From assembly GCF_051466335.1 (NCBI RefSeq), contig NZ_CP195793.1, positions 2,356,001-2,420,000 of the forward strand: a stretch of DNA of 64,000 nucleotides, read 5' to 3'. Every line of letters begins with the position of its first letter. Position 1 is the first letter of the stretch. Positions 33,595-42,504 of the stretch are shown piece by piece. Source of the stretch: Planctomicrobium sp051466335 (GTDB taxonomy: Bacteria; Planctomycetota; Planctomycetia; Planctomycetales; Planctomycetaceae). Position numbers and translations under genes: made by a program. Below the pieces are notes generated by a model. That model did no database searches, was not told where the DNA came from, and was given only the letters and a program-made list of their open reading frames with translations.

Positions 33595-35076
33595 ATGCCC
33601 ATCTTCTCCTCGGTACGCTTCGGGGTCATTTTGTGCATCTGCCTAGGATGGATACTCTGCTGCTCGAGCGGGGTATCCATGGCTCAGCCACCTTCCGATG
33701 CGGGGTTGAAGCAACCCAGCCGTCAGGACTTCTCTGAAGTTCTCCTTCAGGCCGGCCGCCATCTGGCGAGCATTACAGCCAAGACAATGCCCTCTGTTGT
33801 GAACATTGAATCTGTTCATAGCACCAGATCCGGAGATACAGAGGAGACCGGTTCCGGAGTGATCATGAGGAGCCCTGTGGCAACAGGCGTGTTTGTGATC
33901 ACTAACCGGCACGTTGTGGCGGACTCTGCTCTGGGCAAAATTTCGATTTGGCTCAACGACGGTCGTGTTCTGCATCCGACCGAAAAGCTGGAAGACCCAG
34001 CGAGTGACCTTGCTGTTCTTCGCATTGAGGATGTCGGCGTTCAGCCTGCACAGTTTGGTGACAGCGACAATCTTGATATCGGAAACTTCGTTCTGGCAAT
34101 GGGGAGTCCATTTGGACTGACGGAATCAGTCACATTGGGCATCATCAGCGCCAAAGGACGACGGTCGTTGGAACTTCCCGGTCGGAAGGTGATCAATCAG
34201 GATTTTCTGCAAACCGACGCTGCCATCAATCCCGGGAATAGCGGCGGCCCGCTGATCGACCTCGATGGTCGGGTCATCGGCATCAACACCGCTATTGCAT
34301 CTCAAGGGGGAGGAAACGAGGGAATCGGTTTCAGTATTCCCAGTAACCTCGTGCAATTTGTCGTGAATCAACTTCTAGAGTCGGGCCGAGTACGACGCGG
34401 ATATTTGGGCGTTCAGCTGGATGAGCACTTCGATTTTGAAGCTGCCAAGCGGTATGGATTGGATCGTCGACGGGGCGCGCGCGTCACTCAAGTCATTGAT
34501 CGGACCCCTGCTTCGATTGCTGGGCTCAGAGCAGATGATATCGTGATCAACTTTGACGGGTTTGATGTGCTCGACCAGCAGGACCTGATCAATAAAGTGA
34601 GCATCACCCCCGTCAACAAGCAGGTGCGGCTGATCATTCTTCGTAACGGCGAACAACAGGTGTTGAACGTTGTGCTGACGGAGAAAGAAGAGAGCTCAAT
34701 GAGCTCAACCACTCCGGCACCTGTTCCCGCTCCACAAGTTCCCCGCGGTTTGGAATTCTCTGTGATGCCATTGACTGAACCGCTCTCCATTCAAGCGGGA
34801 TTCCAGGCTGGACAGCGCGGGGTGCTCGTGAAATCGGTGAGCTTTAACGGTGACGACGAGAACTCGTTGTGCCTCTACGATGTTGTTGAACAAGTCTCTC
34901 GCGTGCCGGTGCGGACCCTCGCCGAGTTCGATAGAGAAATGTCTCGTTATCAAGAGGGTGAAGAAGTTCTCCTCCAAGTAAAGCGACAATCCGGGGGTGT
35001 GTTGGAGACCCATCTTGTCGTTTACAGATGCGGTCCTCGAGATGAATCCGTCAGCGTTGAGCAAGAGACTTTCTGA
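33595..35076 (+). CDS. Periplasmic HtrA/Deg-type serine protease with PDZ domains
   Basis: The protein degrades misfolded envelope proteins. A Sec signal peptide (MPIFSSVRFGVILCICLGWI, cleavage near VSMA) is followed by a trypsin-like domain with the full triad His106 (TNRHVV), Asp138 (ASDLAVL) and Ser216 (INPGNSGGPL). A first PDZ domain, about 275-365, begins RRGYLGVQLDE. A second, more divergent PDZ-like region, about 375-475, includes GVLVKSVSF. Length 493 residues. AGGA lies 7 nt before the ATG. It follows the DksA-like gene by 14 bp, so it may be under the same control (possible palindromic operator at 33096). Quality-control protease by family; substrates unknown. Confidence 0.95.
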   Translation: MPIFSSVRFGVILCICLGWILCCSSGVSMAQPPSDAGLKQPSRQDFSEVLLQAGRHLASITAKTMPSVVNIESVHSTRSGDTEETGSGVIMRSPVATGVFVITNRHVVADSALGKISIWLNDGRVLHPTEKLEDPASDLAVLRIEDVGVQPAQFGDSDNLDIGNFVLAMGSPFGLTESVTLGIISAKGRRSLELPGRKVINQDFLQTDAAINPGNSGGPLIDLDGRVIGINTAIASQGGGNEGIGFSIPSNLVQFVVNQLLESGRVRRGYLGVQLDEHFDFEAAKRYGLDRRRGARVTQVIDRTPASIAGLRADDIVINFDGFDVLDQQDLINKVSITPVNKQVRLIILRNGEQQVLNVVLTEKEESSMSSTTPAPVPAPQVPRGLEFSVMPLTEPLSIQAGFQAGQRGVLVKSVSFNGDDENSLCLYDVVEQVSRVPVRTLAEFDREMSRYQEGEEVLLQVKRQSGGVLETHLVVYRCGPRDESVSVEQETF

Positions 35077-35163
35077 CGATCTGAAGGGTCGACGGTAGAC
35101 CACGCGAACTCAGTTCAGCGAGCTGTTCACTCTTCGTCTACTAAGCAACGGAGTCAGCTGGAA

Positions 35164-35209
35164 GCAAAAAAGAAGAACGCGAAACGGACACTTTTTCCAT
35201 TTCGCGTTC
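35164..35209 (-). terminator. Intrinsic terminator of the LOG-family gene
   Basis: On the minus strand a 10-bp perfect stem (plus-strand GAACGCGAAA at 35175-35184 with TTTCGCGTTC at 35200-35209) is followed by CTTCTTTTTTGC. It is 41 bp beyond the LOG-family stop and lies in the convergent gap with the HtrA gene. Confidence 0.8.
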
Positions 35210-35249
35210 GATCTGGTTGTTCGCACCACTCACACTCAAAGAATGCGGA

Positions 35250-36299
35250 TCAGCATTTCCCCAGCTCTTTGTTGATCAGATCGACCATCTGACGAAGACG
35301 TCCTACTTCGCGGCGATTGAATGACAACGCCAGTCTGGGCAACTCTCGCAAATGCTCGTCTCCTATTTCGGAAGGGTGAGCCTGCGTCAGCTCGATTTTT
35401 CCAGTCGTTACGATGTCTGCGAATTCCTGATTGAGTCGCTCGAGAAACGCCGCGTCCGGTGCAACGTGCAATCGCAGGTACAGCTTGTCCCGGACATACC
35501 TCATGCTGTTGTAAACGCAGTAAAACTTCAGGATCTCGTCTGCAGCTTCCTCGACATTGTCAGTCACTTTGTACAGTGAGAGATCCGCTGGGGAGATCAA
35601 TTTCTGTGCTAATAGATTCTCGACGATGAAGTTGTGGAAGTTCTTCCAGTAGTTCCCCCCGGGAGGATCGATGCAGACGATCGGCATCAGATCTCGTTTT
35701 CCGGTTTGTACGAGGGTCAGCGTTTCAAATAGTTCATCCTGGCTTCCAAATCCGCCGGGGAACATGGCAATCGCGTGCACTTCTTTCACGAACATCAGTT
35801 TGCGTGTGAAGAAGTATTTCAGGTTGACGAGCTTTTCATCTTTGTTGATGACGTAGTTCGCTTCTTGCTCGAAGGGCAGAATAATATTCAGGCCCATGGA
35901 CATCTTGCGGCCAGCACCCACGTGAGCCGCTTCCATGATCCCCCCCCCTGCTCCGGTGACGACGAGCCAGCCTTCCTGCGCGCAGATCCGGCCAAACTCT
36001 ACCGCCGATTGGTACGCTGGATTCTCTGGGCTTGTGCGAGCGGAACCGAAGACGGTGACTTTGCGCTGGCGTCGGTAAGGTGTGAAGACCTTGAACGCGT
36101 AACGGAGTTCGCGGAGTGCGCGACTGACAATTTTCAGGTCACCGATGGATGCGTTGTCGCGTCCGAACTTGTCCGCTGTTTCTTTAATCTCCTCGAGCAG
36201 TCTAGCGGCTCCGCTTGGAATGACATCGTGCTCTGTTGGCAGAGGACTGTCTTCCGAAACGAGAGGAGAGGCCTTACGAATCTTTTTGTAATCACTCAT
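35250..36299 (-). CDS. LOG-family (TIGR00730) Rossmann-fold protein
   Basis: LOG-family proteins are nucleotide 5'-monophosphate phosphoribohydrolases, known from cytokinin activation in plants; bacterial roles vary, including PpnN-type nucleotide salvage. The motif PGGFGSQDE is at 181-189 (family PGGxGTxxE, here Ser for Thr) and GAGGGIMEAA at 116-125. A C-terminal extension of about 90 residues (ADEILKFYCVYNSMRYVRDK and onward) is beyond the minimal 180-residue LOG core, and an N-terminal helical part precedes it, so at 349 residues this resembles the longer 'Rossmann fold nucleotide-binding protein' branch. Start ATG 36299. A terminator follows. Activity is by family. Confidence 0.9.
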   Translation of the reverse strand: MSDYKKIRKASPLVSEDSPLPTEHDVIPSGAARLLEEIKETADKFGRDNASIGDLKIVSRALRELRYAFKVFTPYRRQRKVTVFGSARTSPENPAYQSAVEFGRICAQEGWLVVTGAGGGIMEAAHVGAGRKMSMGLNIILPFEQEANYVINKDEKLVNLKYFFTRKLMFVKEVHAIAMFPGGFGSQDELFETLTLVQTGKRDLMPIVCIDPPGGNYWKNFHNFIVENLLAQKLISPADLSLYKVTDNVEEAADEILKFYCVYNSMRYVRDKLYLRLHVAPDAAFLERLNQEFADIVTTGKIELTQAHPSEIGDEHLRELPRLALSFNRREVGRLRQMVDLINKELGKC

Positions 36300-36689
36300 G
36301 TGGTTGAACGCTCCCTCGGGATCACATCAGGAAAATCCTGTAACGGTTTTCCCTACCTTATCTGGCAGATAGTAAAGTGTTTCTTGAGGCCTCGATCGAC
36401 AGAGACCGGGATGGCTCCAATTCTGTGTTGCATGAAGCCGATTGAGTGGATTCTTTGCGGTCGCTGCAGACCTGTCTACCCGAGAATCTCCCTGCGGTCA
36501 CCGATCCGCCGGATTTTCATCTCATTGCGTTCTTCGAACGGGAGAACATGAAGAAATGTTCTCTACGAAGAAAAGAGTGAGTAATCCCGTTGGTCCGCTG
36601 CAATTACAAGTCAAATGTTCAACAACGGTGAGACCGCAGTCCAGATGATGCTGCACGCTGATGTCAAATTCAGTTGACTGCGAGTTGGA
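36300..36689. other. Intergenic region upstream of the LOG-family gene
   Basis: This 390-bp stretch carries the LOG-family promoter on the minus strand and the 3' side of the STAS gene. No gene, repeat or clear hairpin was recognised in it. Confidence 0.5.
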
Positions 36690-37049
36690 TCAGGCGCCGA
36701 TTGCTTCGATCGCTTCTGCTCTCGTGTCGTAGATCGCCCAGAGCGTATCGAGTGCAGTCGTGTGCAGCAGTTCGCGGGTGAGTCTTTGTACTCCGCACAG
36801 CACCATCACTCCTCCTCGAAGGCGGACTAGCTTGTGACAGCGGACGAGGAGCGACATAAACACAGATCCGAAGTAGGAGACTTCGGTTAAGTCAAAAACG
36901 ACGATCGGAGCCTTTTGTTCGCGGACCGGCTCCAGAACAATTTCGGCAGCCTGCTCCACAATCTGCCAGCTGAGGCTTTCGACCCCACCCTTAGCGACGA
37001 CAATAAGAGCGTCGCCTTGCCACTGCAGAGTTATCGCGTTGGAATCCAT
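36690..37049 (-). CDS. STAS-domain protein, anti-sigma-factor-antagonist type
   Basis: STAS proteins such as SpoIIAA are switched by phosphorylation on Ser by an RsbW-type kinase and reset by PP2C phosphatases. The 119 residues give the fold: AITLQWQGDALIVVAKGG, APIVVFDLTEVSYFGSVFMS and the closing GGVMVLCGVQR. Ser62 in YFGSVFM lies where the phosphorylated Ser of this family sits, although the usual D-S-S-G-L is changed. The start at 37049 was chosen for a spaced AAGG; a frame reaching 37112 adds 21 residues. It stands alone, divergent from no regulator. An RsbW-like ATPase (19543) and a PP2C (44694) lie elsewhere in the window, a plausible but unproven network. Confidence 0.8.
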   Translation of the reverse strand: MDSNAITLQWQGDALIVVAKGGVESLSWQIVEQAAEIVLEPVREQKAPIVVFDLTEVSYFGSVFMSLLVRCHKLVRLRGGVMVLCGVQRLTRELLHTTALDTLWAIYDTRAEAIEAIGA

Positions 37050-37155
37050 GCTCACACCTTCATCGAAGTGACAAATTACGGTGCCTGAATCTCTGCGTTC
37101 TACAAAACTCACTTCATGAATTCGGCTGGATAGACTCTCACTGCGCCTGGCAGTG

Positions 37156-38430
37156 TTAGTACTTCGCTCCCCCGGGAGTTAAATCACGAGTGGTCACGGT
37201 GTTTGCCGTCAGCCAGTTCGTGAGTGCCGTGAGCTTGTCCGACGGAATTGGGGCGAGTTTTTCACCGGGCGTCGCAGCTTCCATGAACTGCTGCACCACT
37301 GGAAAAACGACGTCCCACGCCGTGTTCACGACGGAAGCATGTGTGGACAAACCCGGTCGTTCGACCTGAAACAGCAGTCCCCACTTCTTATCTTTGGCTA
37401 ATTTAGAGGTCGCTGGCCTGAATGCCAGATAAACTCTTTGAAATGAGTCTTTTAACTCTGGAGAAGCTGGCGACTTGTTGAATTCAGTACCCAATTCGTG
37501 CAGGAACTTCACGATCTCCGATGTCACCAACGGAATGTTCACAGAGCCGTTGTAAGGGAGTTGGGTGATGCTTTGACAAGCCGCTGCGCGGTTAAACCAT
37601 CGTTCGTTCTGATTGACGATGACGTTCATCAACGCTTCGATGACAATCGGCTGGGTTGATGAGTTATCGATTCGATCGACAACGCCGAGCGCTTCGATCA
37701 ATCGCAAACGGAACCACGAAGTTCCTTCATCTGTCGCTGGTGGTGTCTCGCTGAGTGCGGTCGTCAGAGCGACGGCGATATCGGACTTTTCGTTGGAGCT
37801 AGGGGCATTCTCCCCGTCGCGGCAAATTCGATCGAGACCACGGGCAGCCAGGATGCGACAGCCCAGGAACTCATTCTTGTTGAGAATGACCGTCATGAAC
37901 ACTTTGTGGGCGCCGTTGAACGGAACAGCGGGTGTCTCCACGCCGTTGGCGACTTGCCTTGGTTTCACTGACAGCTGGACGAGAATCGCGATCATGTTAT
38001 AGCGAACAAGATCTTCCGGGTGGGTGAGAATGTCAGGCGCCAAAGCGACAACCTCATCCATCAGAATCTGACGCATTGCCGGAGACAGACTGGCCGACTG
38101 CTGCTGTAGGTCAGCGAGTAACTTGTCTGAAACATTTCGCGGAATGGCTGCTTTGTCTTCGTAAGTCAGCTGGGACAAATAAGACTGAACTACTCGTTTC
38201 CCCTGTCTGGCTTGGTCAGAGCTGGGATTTGTGAGTCGAAAGGTCGTTTTGTCTTTGAGATAGTCGGTGCTTAAGTACTTCTTCACCTGATCGGCTGGAA
38301 GAACCCAAGCGGGCGCATCCCATGTTGCTGTCGACTGAGCTTGGCAAGTACGAGATGACCCGGGAACTGCCGAGAAACCGACAAGCGATGCAACCACTGC
38401 CACAATCAATCTATTTTGCCGCGAAAACAA
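37156..38430 (-). CDS. Exported helical-repeat protein of unknown function
   Basis: The 424-residue protein begins with a signal peptide (MFSRQNRLIVAVVASLVGFS, cleavage near CQA). The mature part is mostly helical and reads like irregular HEAT-type repeats: AMRQILMDEVVALAPDILTH, EDLVRYNMIAILVQLSV, WFRLRLIEALGVVDRIDN and QPIVIEALMNVIVNQNERWF. A periplasmic scaffold role is possible. The start was set at TTG 38430, where GGGGGA lies 5 nt upstream and the signal peptide begins. An ATG at 38493 would add 21 residues without ribosome binding site. It lies 106 bp upstream of the STAS gene on the same strand, so they might be co-transcribed. No named family. Confidence 0.75.
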   Translation of the reverse strand: MFSRQNRLIVAVVASLVGFSAVPGSSRTCQAQSTATWDAPAWVLPADQVKKYLSTDYLKDKTTFRLTNPSSDQARQGKRVVQSYLSQLTYEDKAAIPRNVSDKLLADLQQQSASLSPAMRQILMDEVVALAPDILTHPEDLVRYNMIAILVQLSVKPRQVANGVETPAVPFNGAHKVFMTVILNKNEFLGCRILAARGLDRICRDGENAPSSNEKSDIAVALTTALSETPPATDEGTSWFRLRLIEALGVVDRIDNSSTQPIVIEALMNVIVNQNERWFNRAAACQSITQLPYNGSVNIPLVTSEIVKFLHELGTEFNKSPASPELKDSFQRVYLAFRPATSKLAKDKKWGLLFQVERPGLSTHASVVNTAWDVVFPVVQQFMEAATPGEKLAPIPSDKLTALTNWLTANTVTTRDLTPGGAKY

Positions 38431-39114
38431 ATTGGATCCCCCAGGTTTTACTCGAACGAGATGTTCAAACGTGCATCGTTCGCACGTAACCATCGCTTGA
38501 ATCAGGTGACAGTAGTCCTATTTGACCAATTGATCGTAACCAATGACTGGAAACAATCGAAGTGATGAAGCGAGTTCAAAATCAGGAATGATGAACGAGC
38601 TCCGATTTATTTTGCTGTTCACCCTTCGACGACGCAACTCTCAATCACAAACGAAATTAACATCGGCGGAAATCGGGTGTCAAGGAGTCCGAATGTGAAG
38701 ACCATGTAAAAGGTGTTCCCTGCGTTTTCCGGTCGCTAGCCGAAATCGAGTTTGTTGATCAGCCGCCGACTTGGTTGCTTGGAGCGGTCTGCAATTCTAT
38801 CCGCACGAAAATGGGGCTGAACTTTTCATCTCTGATTACGGGAAACTCACGGTTTCCCGTCTTATCGGGGACTGTGGAGGACATCGCGTGTTATTGCTGG
38901 CATGTTTCAGCAGAAAGAGGTCGATTCTGCTGAGAACAGTAAGTGTTGAATTCGAGATTCTTGACTACTTATCCGCCCGACTGATTGCCGGTTCCGGTCG
39001 AATTGTTATCCTGCTCCGTTCCGGCTCTTGTGCTGCCGATACATCCGTTCAGGTGTCTTTTGGGGACCCTGCTGGTCGGATGATTCAGATGTTCCTGTCT
39101 CTGGAACTCAGTTC
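38431..39114. other. Intergenic region upstream of lysC with a leader-like hairpin
   Basis: A perfect 9-bp hairpin lies at 38838-38860 (ACGGGAAAC, loop TCACG, GTTTCCCGT), about 255 bp before the lysC start. No lysine riboswitch (L-box) elements were recognised. Open frames here do not look coding. It should contain the promoters of lysC and of the exported helical-repeat protein. Confidence 0.45.
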
Positions 39115-40899
39115 ATGTCGATTATCGTTCAAAAGTTTGGCGGAACCAGCGTGGCAACCGCCGAGAAGATCCGAGCTGCCGCTGGCCGTGCTGTCGCCAT
39201 GAAGCGCGCAGGTCATCAGGTAGTCATGGTGGTTTCGGCCCGTGGTCACAAAACCGATGAACTTGTGACGCTCGCTGAGGAAATTTCCGCGAAACCATCG
39301 TCGCGAGAAATGGACATGCTTCTTTCGACAGGTGAGCAGGAATCTGTCGCATTGGTCGCAATGGCGATTCAGTCACTCGGGGAAAAATCTGTCAGTCTGA
39401 CTGGCGGACAGAGTGGAATCGTGACGGACTCCACCTACTCGAAAGCCCGCATTCGATCCATCTCGACGGAGCGGATTCGTCGCCACCTGGATGCAGGCGA
39501 GATCGTTGTTGCCTGCGGATTTCAGGGAATTGACGATCATGGCAACATCACCACTCTTGGACGTGGTGGGAGCGATACGACTGCAACTGCTTTGGCAGCG
39601 GCGTTGCGAGCAGCTGAATGTGAAATTTACACCGACGTCGAAGGTGTCTTCACGACTGATCCAAGAGCGATCAAAGAAGCTCGCAAAGTCCACGAAGTCT
39701 CTTACGACGAGATGCTGGAACTCGCGAGTCTGGGGGCAGGAGTGATGCACTCTCGCTCGATCGAGTTTGCGAAGAAGTTTCGGGTTCCGCTTCGCGTTCG
39801 TCCTTCTTTCAATGAAAATGCTGGAACATTGATTTCCAGTAAAAGCGAGCCGGGCGTCGTCATGGGGCTGGCGCTGGCGAAAAATGAGGCTCGGGTCACT
39901 CTCAGCGATTTGCCAGATCAGCCCGGGGTGATGAAGACCATTTTCGCCAATATGGCTGCCCGCAAAATTCCGATCGATATGGTGGTGCAGAACGTTTCCA
40001 ACAGCGGCCGGGCAGATGTCTCGTTCACCGTGCCAGAGGGTGATCTCGCTGACACGCTCACAGCGGCTGAGGAATCCGTAAAAGCCCTCGGAGCGGGATT
40101 TGTCGGGAGCGGAACGAATGTCTCCAAGGTCTCTGTCGTCGGAAGCGGGATGCAGAGTCATTCCGGTGTTGCCGCTCAGATGTTCCAGTCGCTTTCTTCG
40201 CTTGGTGTGAATCTCGAGATGATTACAACAAGCGAGATCAAGATCTCTGTGCTTGTTGACCGGGATCGCTGCTCCGATGCACTTCAGGCTGTTCACGAGG
40301 GATTCCGGCTTCACGACGCAACGACACCTGCTCCGTCGATCGGTGGAGCGTTGGAGCCTCGGGCACGAAACGGAGTGAGCGAGGATCCTGCGTTGATCGA
40401 AGCTGTCGTCAGCAAGCTGGCGAGCATGGAAGATATCGTTGTGAGCGAAATCCTGCTGGATGATTCGCAGGCTCTCGTCGCGGTTCGCAATATTCCGGAC
40501 ACCCCGGGAATTTGCTCGCAGCTCTTCAGCGTCGTCGCAAATGGAGACGTGATGGTCGACATGATCGTCCAGAACGTCAGCCGTAGCGGACATTCTGAAG
40601 TGTCGTTCACTGTGCAGCAGTCGGATCTGGAGAAATGCAAGTCGCTGTTGAGCGATTTCCTTCCCACATGGCCGTCAGCTACCGTTGAGTACAAGTCGAA
40701 GATCGCCAAGTTGAGTGTCGCGGGAATCGGACTTAGAACTCATACTGGAGTTGGCGAGAAGATGTTCGCAGCGTTGGCGGATGCACAGGTCAATGTGCAG
40801 TTGGTCAATACCAGTGAGATCCGTATGAGTGCGATCGTCGCTGCCGAACAGGGAGCGGCCGCTTACAACGCCCTTCGCAACATCTTCGGTCTTGCTTAA
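39115..40899 (+). CDS. lysC: Aspartate kinase with two tandem ACT-domain pairs
   Basis: The enzyme phosphorylates aspartate, the first step to lysine, threonine and methionine. Residues 1-240 form the kinase domain: VQKFGGTSVATAEKIR, VVSARGHKTDELV, LLSTGEQESVALVAMA, TTLGRGGSDTTATALAAAL and EIYTDVEGVFTTDPR. Two similar regulatory blocks follow, about 260-405 and 440-590, each an ACT pair: LSDLPDQPGVMKTIFANMAA with VVQNVSNSGRADVSFTV, then VRNIPDTPGICSQLFSVVAN with IVQNVSRSGHSEVSFTV. At 594 residues it has the duplicated regulatory region found in cyanobacterial-type enzymes, while most have one pair. ATG at 39115 was chosen as the family N-terminus; its ribosome binding site is weak. A terminator follows. 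Confidence 0.95.
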   Translation: MSIIVQKFGGTSVATAEKIRAAAGRAVAMKRAGHQVVMVVSARGHKTDELVTLAEEISAKPSSREMDMLLSTGEQESVALVAMAIQSLGEKSVSLTGGQSGIVTDSTYSKARIRSISTERIRRHLDAGEIVVACGFQGIDDHGNITTLGRGGSDTTATALAAALRAAECEIYTDVEGVFTTDPRAIKEARKVHEVSYDEMLELASLGAGVMHSRSIEFAKKFRVPLRVRPSFNENAGTLISSKSEPGVVMGLALAKNEARVTLSDLPDQPGVMKTIFANMAARKIPIDMVVQNVSNSGRADVSFTVPEGDLADTLTAAEESVKALGAGFVGSGTNVSKVSVVGSGMQSHSGVAAQMFQSLSSLGVNLEMITTSEIKISVLVDRDRCSDALQAVHEGFRLHDATTPAPSIGGALEPRARNGVSEDPALIEAVVSKLASMEDIVVSEILLDDSQALVAVRNIPDTPGICSQLFSVVANGDVMVDMIVQNVSRSGHSEVSFTVQQSDLEKCKSLLSDFLPTWPSATVEYKSKIAKLSVAGIGLRTHTGVGEKMFAALADAQVNVQLVNTSEIRMSAIVAAEQGAAAYNALRNIFGLA

Positions 40900-40925
40900 C
40901 GGTTTTGCTTCCCGATTGAGCCTGT

Positions 40926-40959
40926 AGCCCGCTGGTGTCTCCACGTCAGCGGGCTTTTT
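40926..40959 (+). terminator. Intrinsic terminator of lysC
   Basis: A 9-bp perfect stem (AGCCCGCTG at 40926-40934 with CAGCGGGCT at 40947-40955) is followed by TTTTG. It starts 27 bp after the lysC stop. Confidence 0.92.
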
Positions 40960-41118
40960 GCATCCCGTCAGCTGGCAAGTCTATTGGCGAATGATCATCC
41001 ATCGCCTATGAGATCTGCCCAATGCAGAGGAAAGTCTCTTCTGCGGGGTAGCTTGATTGGGGAATTCATGTGATAATCGTTCAAACATGTTTTCCCTGCA
41101 CAGCGAGACCTGCCCACG

Positions 41119-42423
41119 ATGTCGACCGAAACGAAAACAGAAATTGGCAGCTACTTCATCTCGAATTATCCGCCTTACAGTCAATGGAATCGTGAGGACA
41201 TCCCTCACTTCTTTGAAGCACTCCAGAATCCCCCCAAGCGGCAGGTTCCACTGGGGATGTATCTCCACATCCCGTTCTGCCGTAAGCGTTGCAAATTCTG
41301 CTACTTCCGTGTTTACACACAGCAGAACGCCGAGACGATCAAAAACTATGTTGATACTCTCGACAAGGAAGTTCAGCTCCTGAAGGACCAACCGTCTATT
41401 CAGGGACGCGAGCTGGAATTCGTGTATTTTGGTGGAGGAACTCCCTCGTACCTGAGCGCGAAACAACTGCGCATGTTGCGAGATCGCCTGAGCGATTCGG
41501 TCTCGTGGGATAATGCGAAGGAAGTGACATTCGAATGCGAGCCGGGAACGCTGAGTCTCGAGAAAGTCCAAACCCTGAAAGACATCGGAATCACCCGGGT
41601 GTCGTTGGGTGTTGAGAATTTCAACGACAAGATTCTGGAAGAGAACGGGCGGGCTCATCTCTCCCCGGAAATCGATCGTGCTTACGGGTGGCTCAAAGAA
41701 GTCGGCTTTCCGCAGATCAACATCGACCTGATTGCAGGGATGGTCGGCGAGACTGATGACAACTGGCATGCCTGCGTTGAAAGGGCCATCAGCATGGACC
41801 CTGACAACGTCACCATCTACCAGATGGAACTCCCCTGGAATACGGTGTATTCCAAAGAAATGCTGACAGCAGGAGTTGAATCCCCCGTCGCAGACTGGCC
41901 GACGAAACGACGATGGGCCAGCGAAGCCATCGATCGCTTCAAAGCTGCCGGCTATGGACTATCGAGCGGCAATGAGTTAGTGAAGAACCGTGAAACGGAT
42001 CAATTCGTCTACCGCGATAATCTTTTCCGCGGGAGCGATCTGCTTGCTGTGGGGGTCTCATCCTTCGGACATCTGCAGGGAGTTCATTACCAGAATCAGG
42101 ATGAACTCGAGAAGTACATCTCGACCGTCCAATCTGGCGAACTGCCTGTAAAACGCGCCCTCGTCCCGAGCCATCATCAGCGTTTCATTCGCGAGTGGGT
42201 CCTTCAGATGAAGGAAGGGGAACTCTCCGCGCAGCCGTTCCGCGACAAATTTGGTCTCGATCCACTTGTTGAGTTCGCTGCCCCGCTGGCCAATCAGGCT
42301 CGGGCCGGATATCTCAATATCAATGGCGATCACGTAGTCCTCACCCGGAAGGGATTGCTGCAGGCAGATAGTCTGCTCACGGAGTACTTTGAAGAAAAGT
42401 TCCGCGAAGTCCGCTACACTTGA
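41119..42423 (+). CDS. HemN/HemW-like radical SAM protein (coproporphyrinogen-III oxidase family)
   Basis: Radical SAM enzymes of this family either oxidise coproporphyrinogen III (HemN) or handle haem (HemW). The 434 residues hold the iron-sulfur motif LHIPFCRKRCKFCYF with Cys54, Cys58 and Cys61 (CX3CX2C), VYFGGGTPSYLSAKQL, FECEPGTLSLEKV, RVSLGVENFNDKILEENGRA and NIDLIAGMVGETDDNW. The residue after the third Cys is Tyr-Phe. The C-terminal domain holds FIREWVLQMKEGELS and a winged-helix-like end (HVVLTRKGLLQADSLL). True HemN has a fourth adjacent Cys (CxxxCxxCxC), absent here, so HemW-like or another role is possible. Start ATG 41119. Family is firm, precise reaction not. Confidence 0.88.
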   Translation: MSTETKTEIGSYFISNYPPYSQWNREDIPHFFEALQNPPKRQVPLGMYLHIPFCRKRCKFCYFRVYTQQNAETIKNYVDTLDKEVQLLKDQPSIQGRELEFVYFGGGTPSYLSAKQLRMLRDRLSDSVSWDNAKEVTFECEPGTLSLEKVQTLKDIGITRVSLGVENFNDKILEENGRAHLSPEIDRAYGWLKEVGFPQINIDLIAGMVGETDDNWHACVERAISMDPDNVTIYQMELPWNTVYSKEMLTAGVESPVADWPTKRRWASEAIDRFKAAGYGLSSGNELVKNRETDQFVYRDNLFRGSDLLAVGVSSFGHLQGVHYQNQDELEKYISTVQSGELPVKRALVPSHHQRFIREWVLQMKEGELSAQPFRDKFGLDPLVEFAAPLANQARAGYLNINGDHVVLTRKGLLQADSLLTEYFEEKFREVRYT

Positions 42424-42434
42424 GCAAAATTCAC

Positions 42435-42474
42435 GAGGGGAGCTGCGGAGTAACCTCTCTCCCCTCCTTTTCTT
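42435..42474 (+). terminator. Terminator-like hairpin between the HemN/HemW-like gene and tsaE
   Basis: GAGGGGAG at 42435-42442 pairs with CTCCCCTC at 42459-42466 (8 bp), followed by CTTTTCTT. It lies 12 bp after the radical SAM gene and 30 bp before tsaE, so it may reduce read-through into tsaE. Confidence 0.6.
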
Positions 42475-42504
42475 GATCTCCGGAGTTGTTCAGGTTCGTG
42501 AGAC

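Noticed and set aside
35775..36551. 258-codon open frame on the plus strand opposite the LOG-family gene
   Set aside because: It is antisense to a clear LOG-family protein and reads into the gap without a ribosome binding site.
39373..40593. 406-codon open frame on the minus strand opposite lysC
   Set aside because: It is an antisense artefact of a high-quality lysC frame with clear kinase and ACT motifs.
40981..41769. 262-codon open frame on the minus strand opposite the radical SAM gene
   Set aside because: It overlaps the iron-sulfur motif region of a clear plus-strand gene, and the product has no recognised domain.
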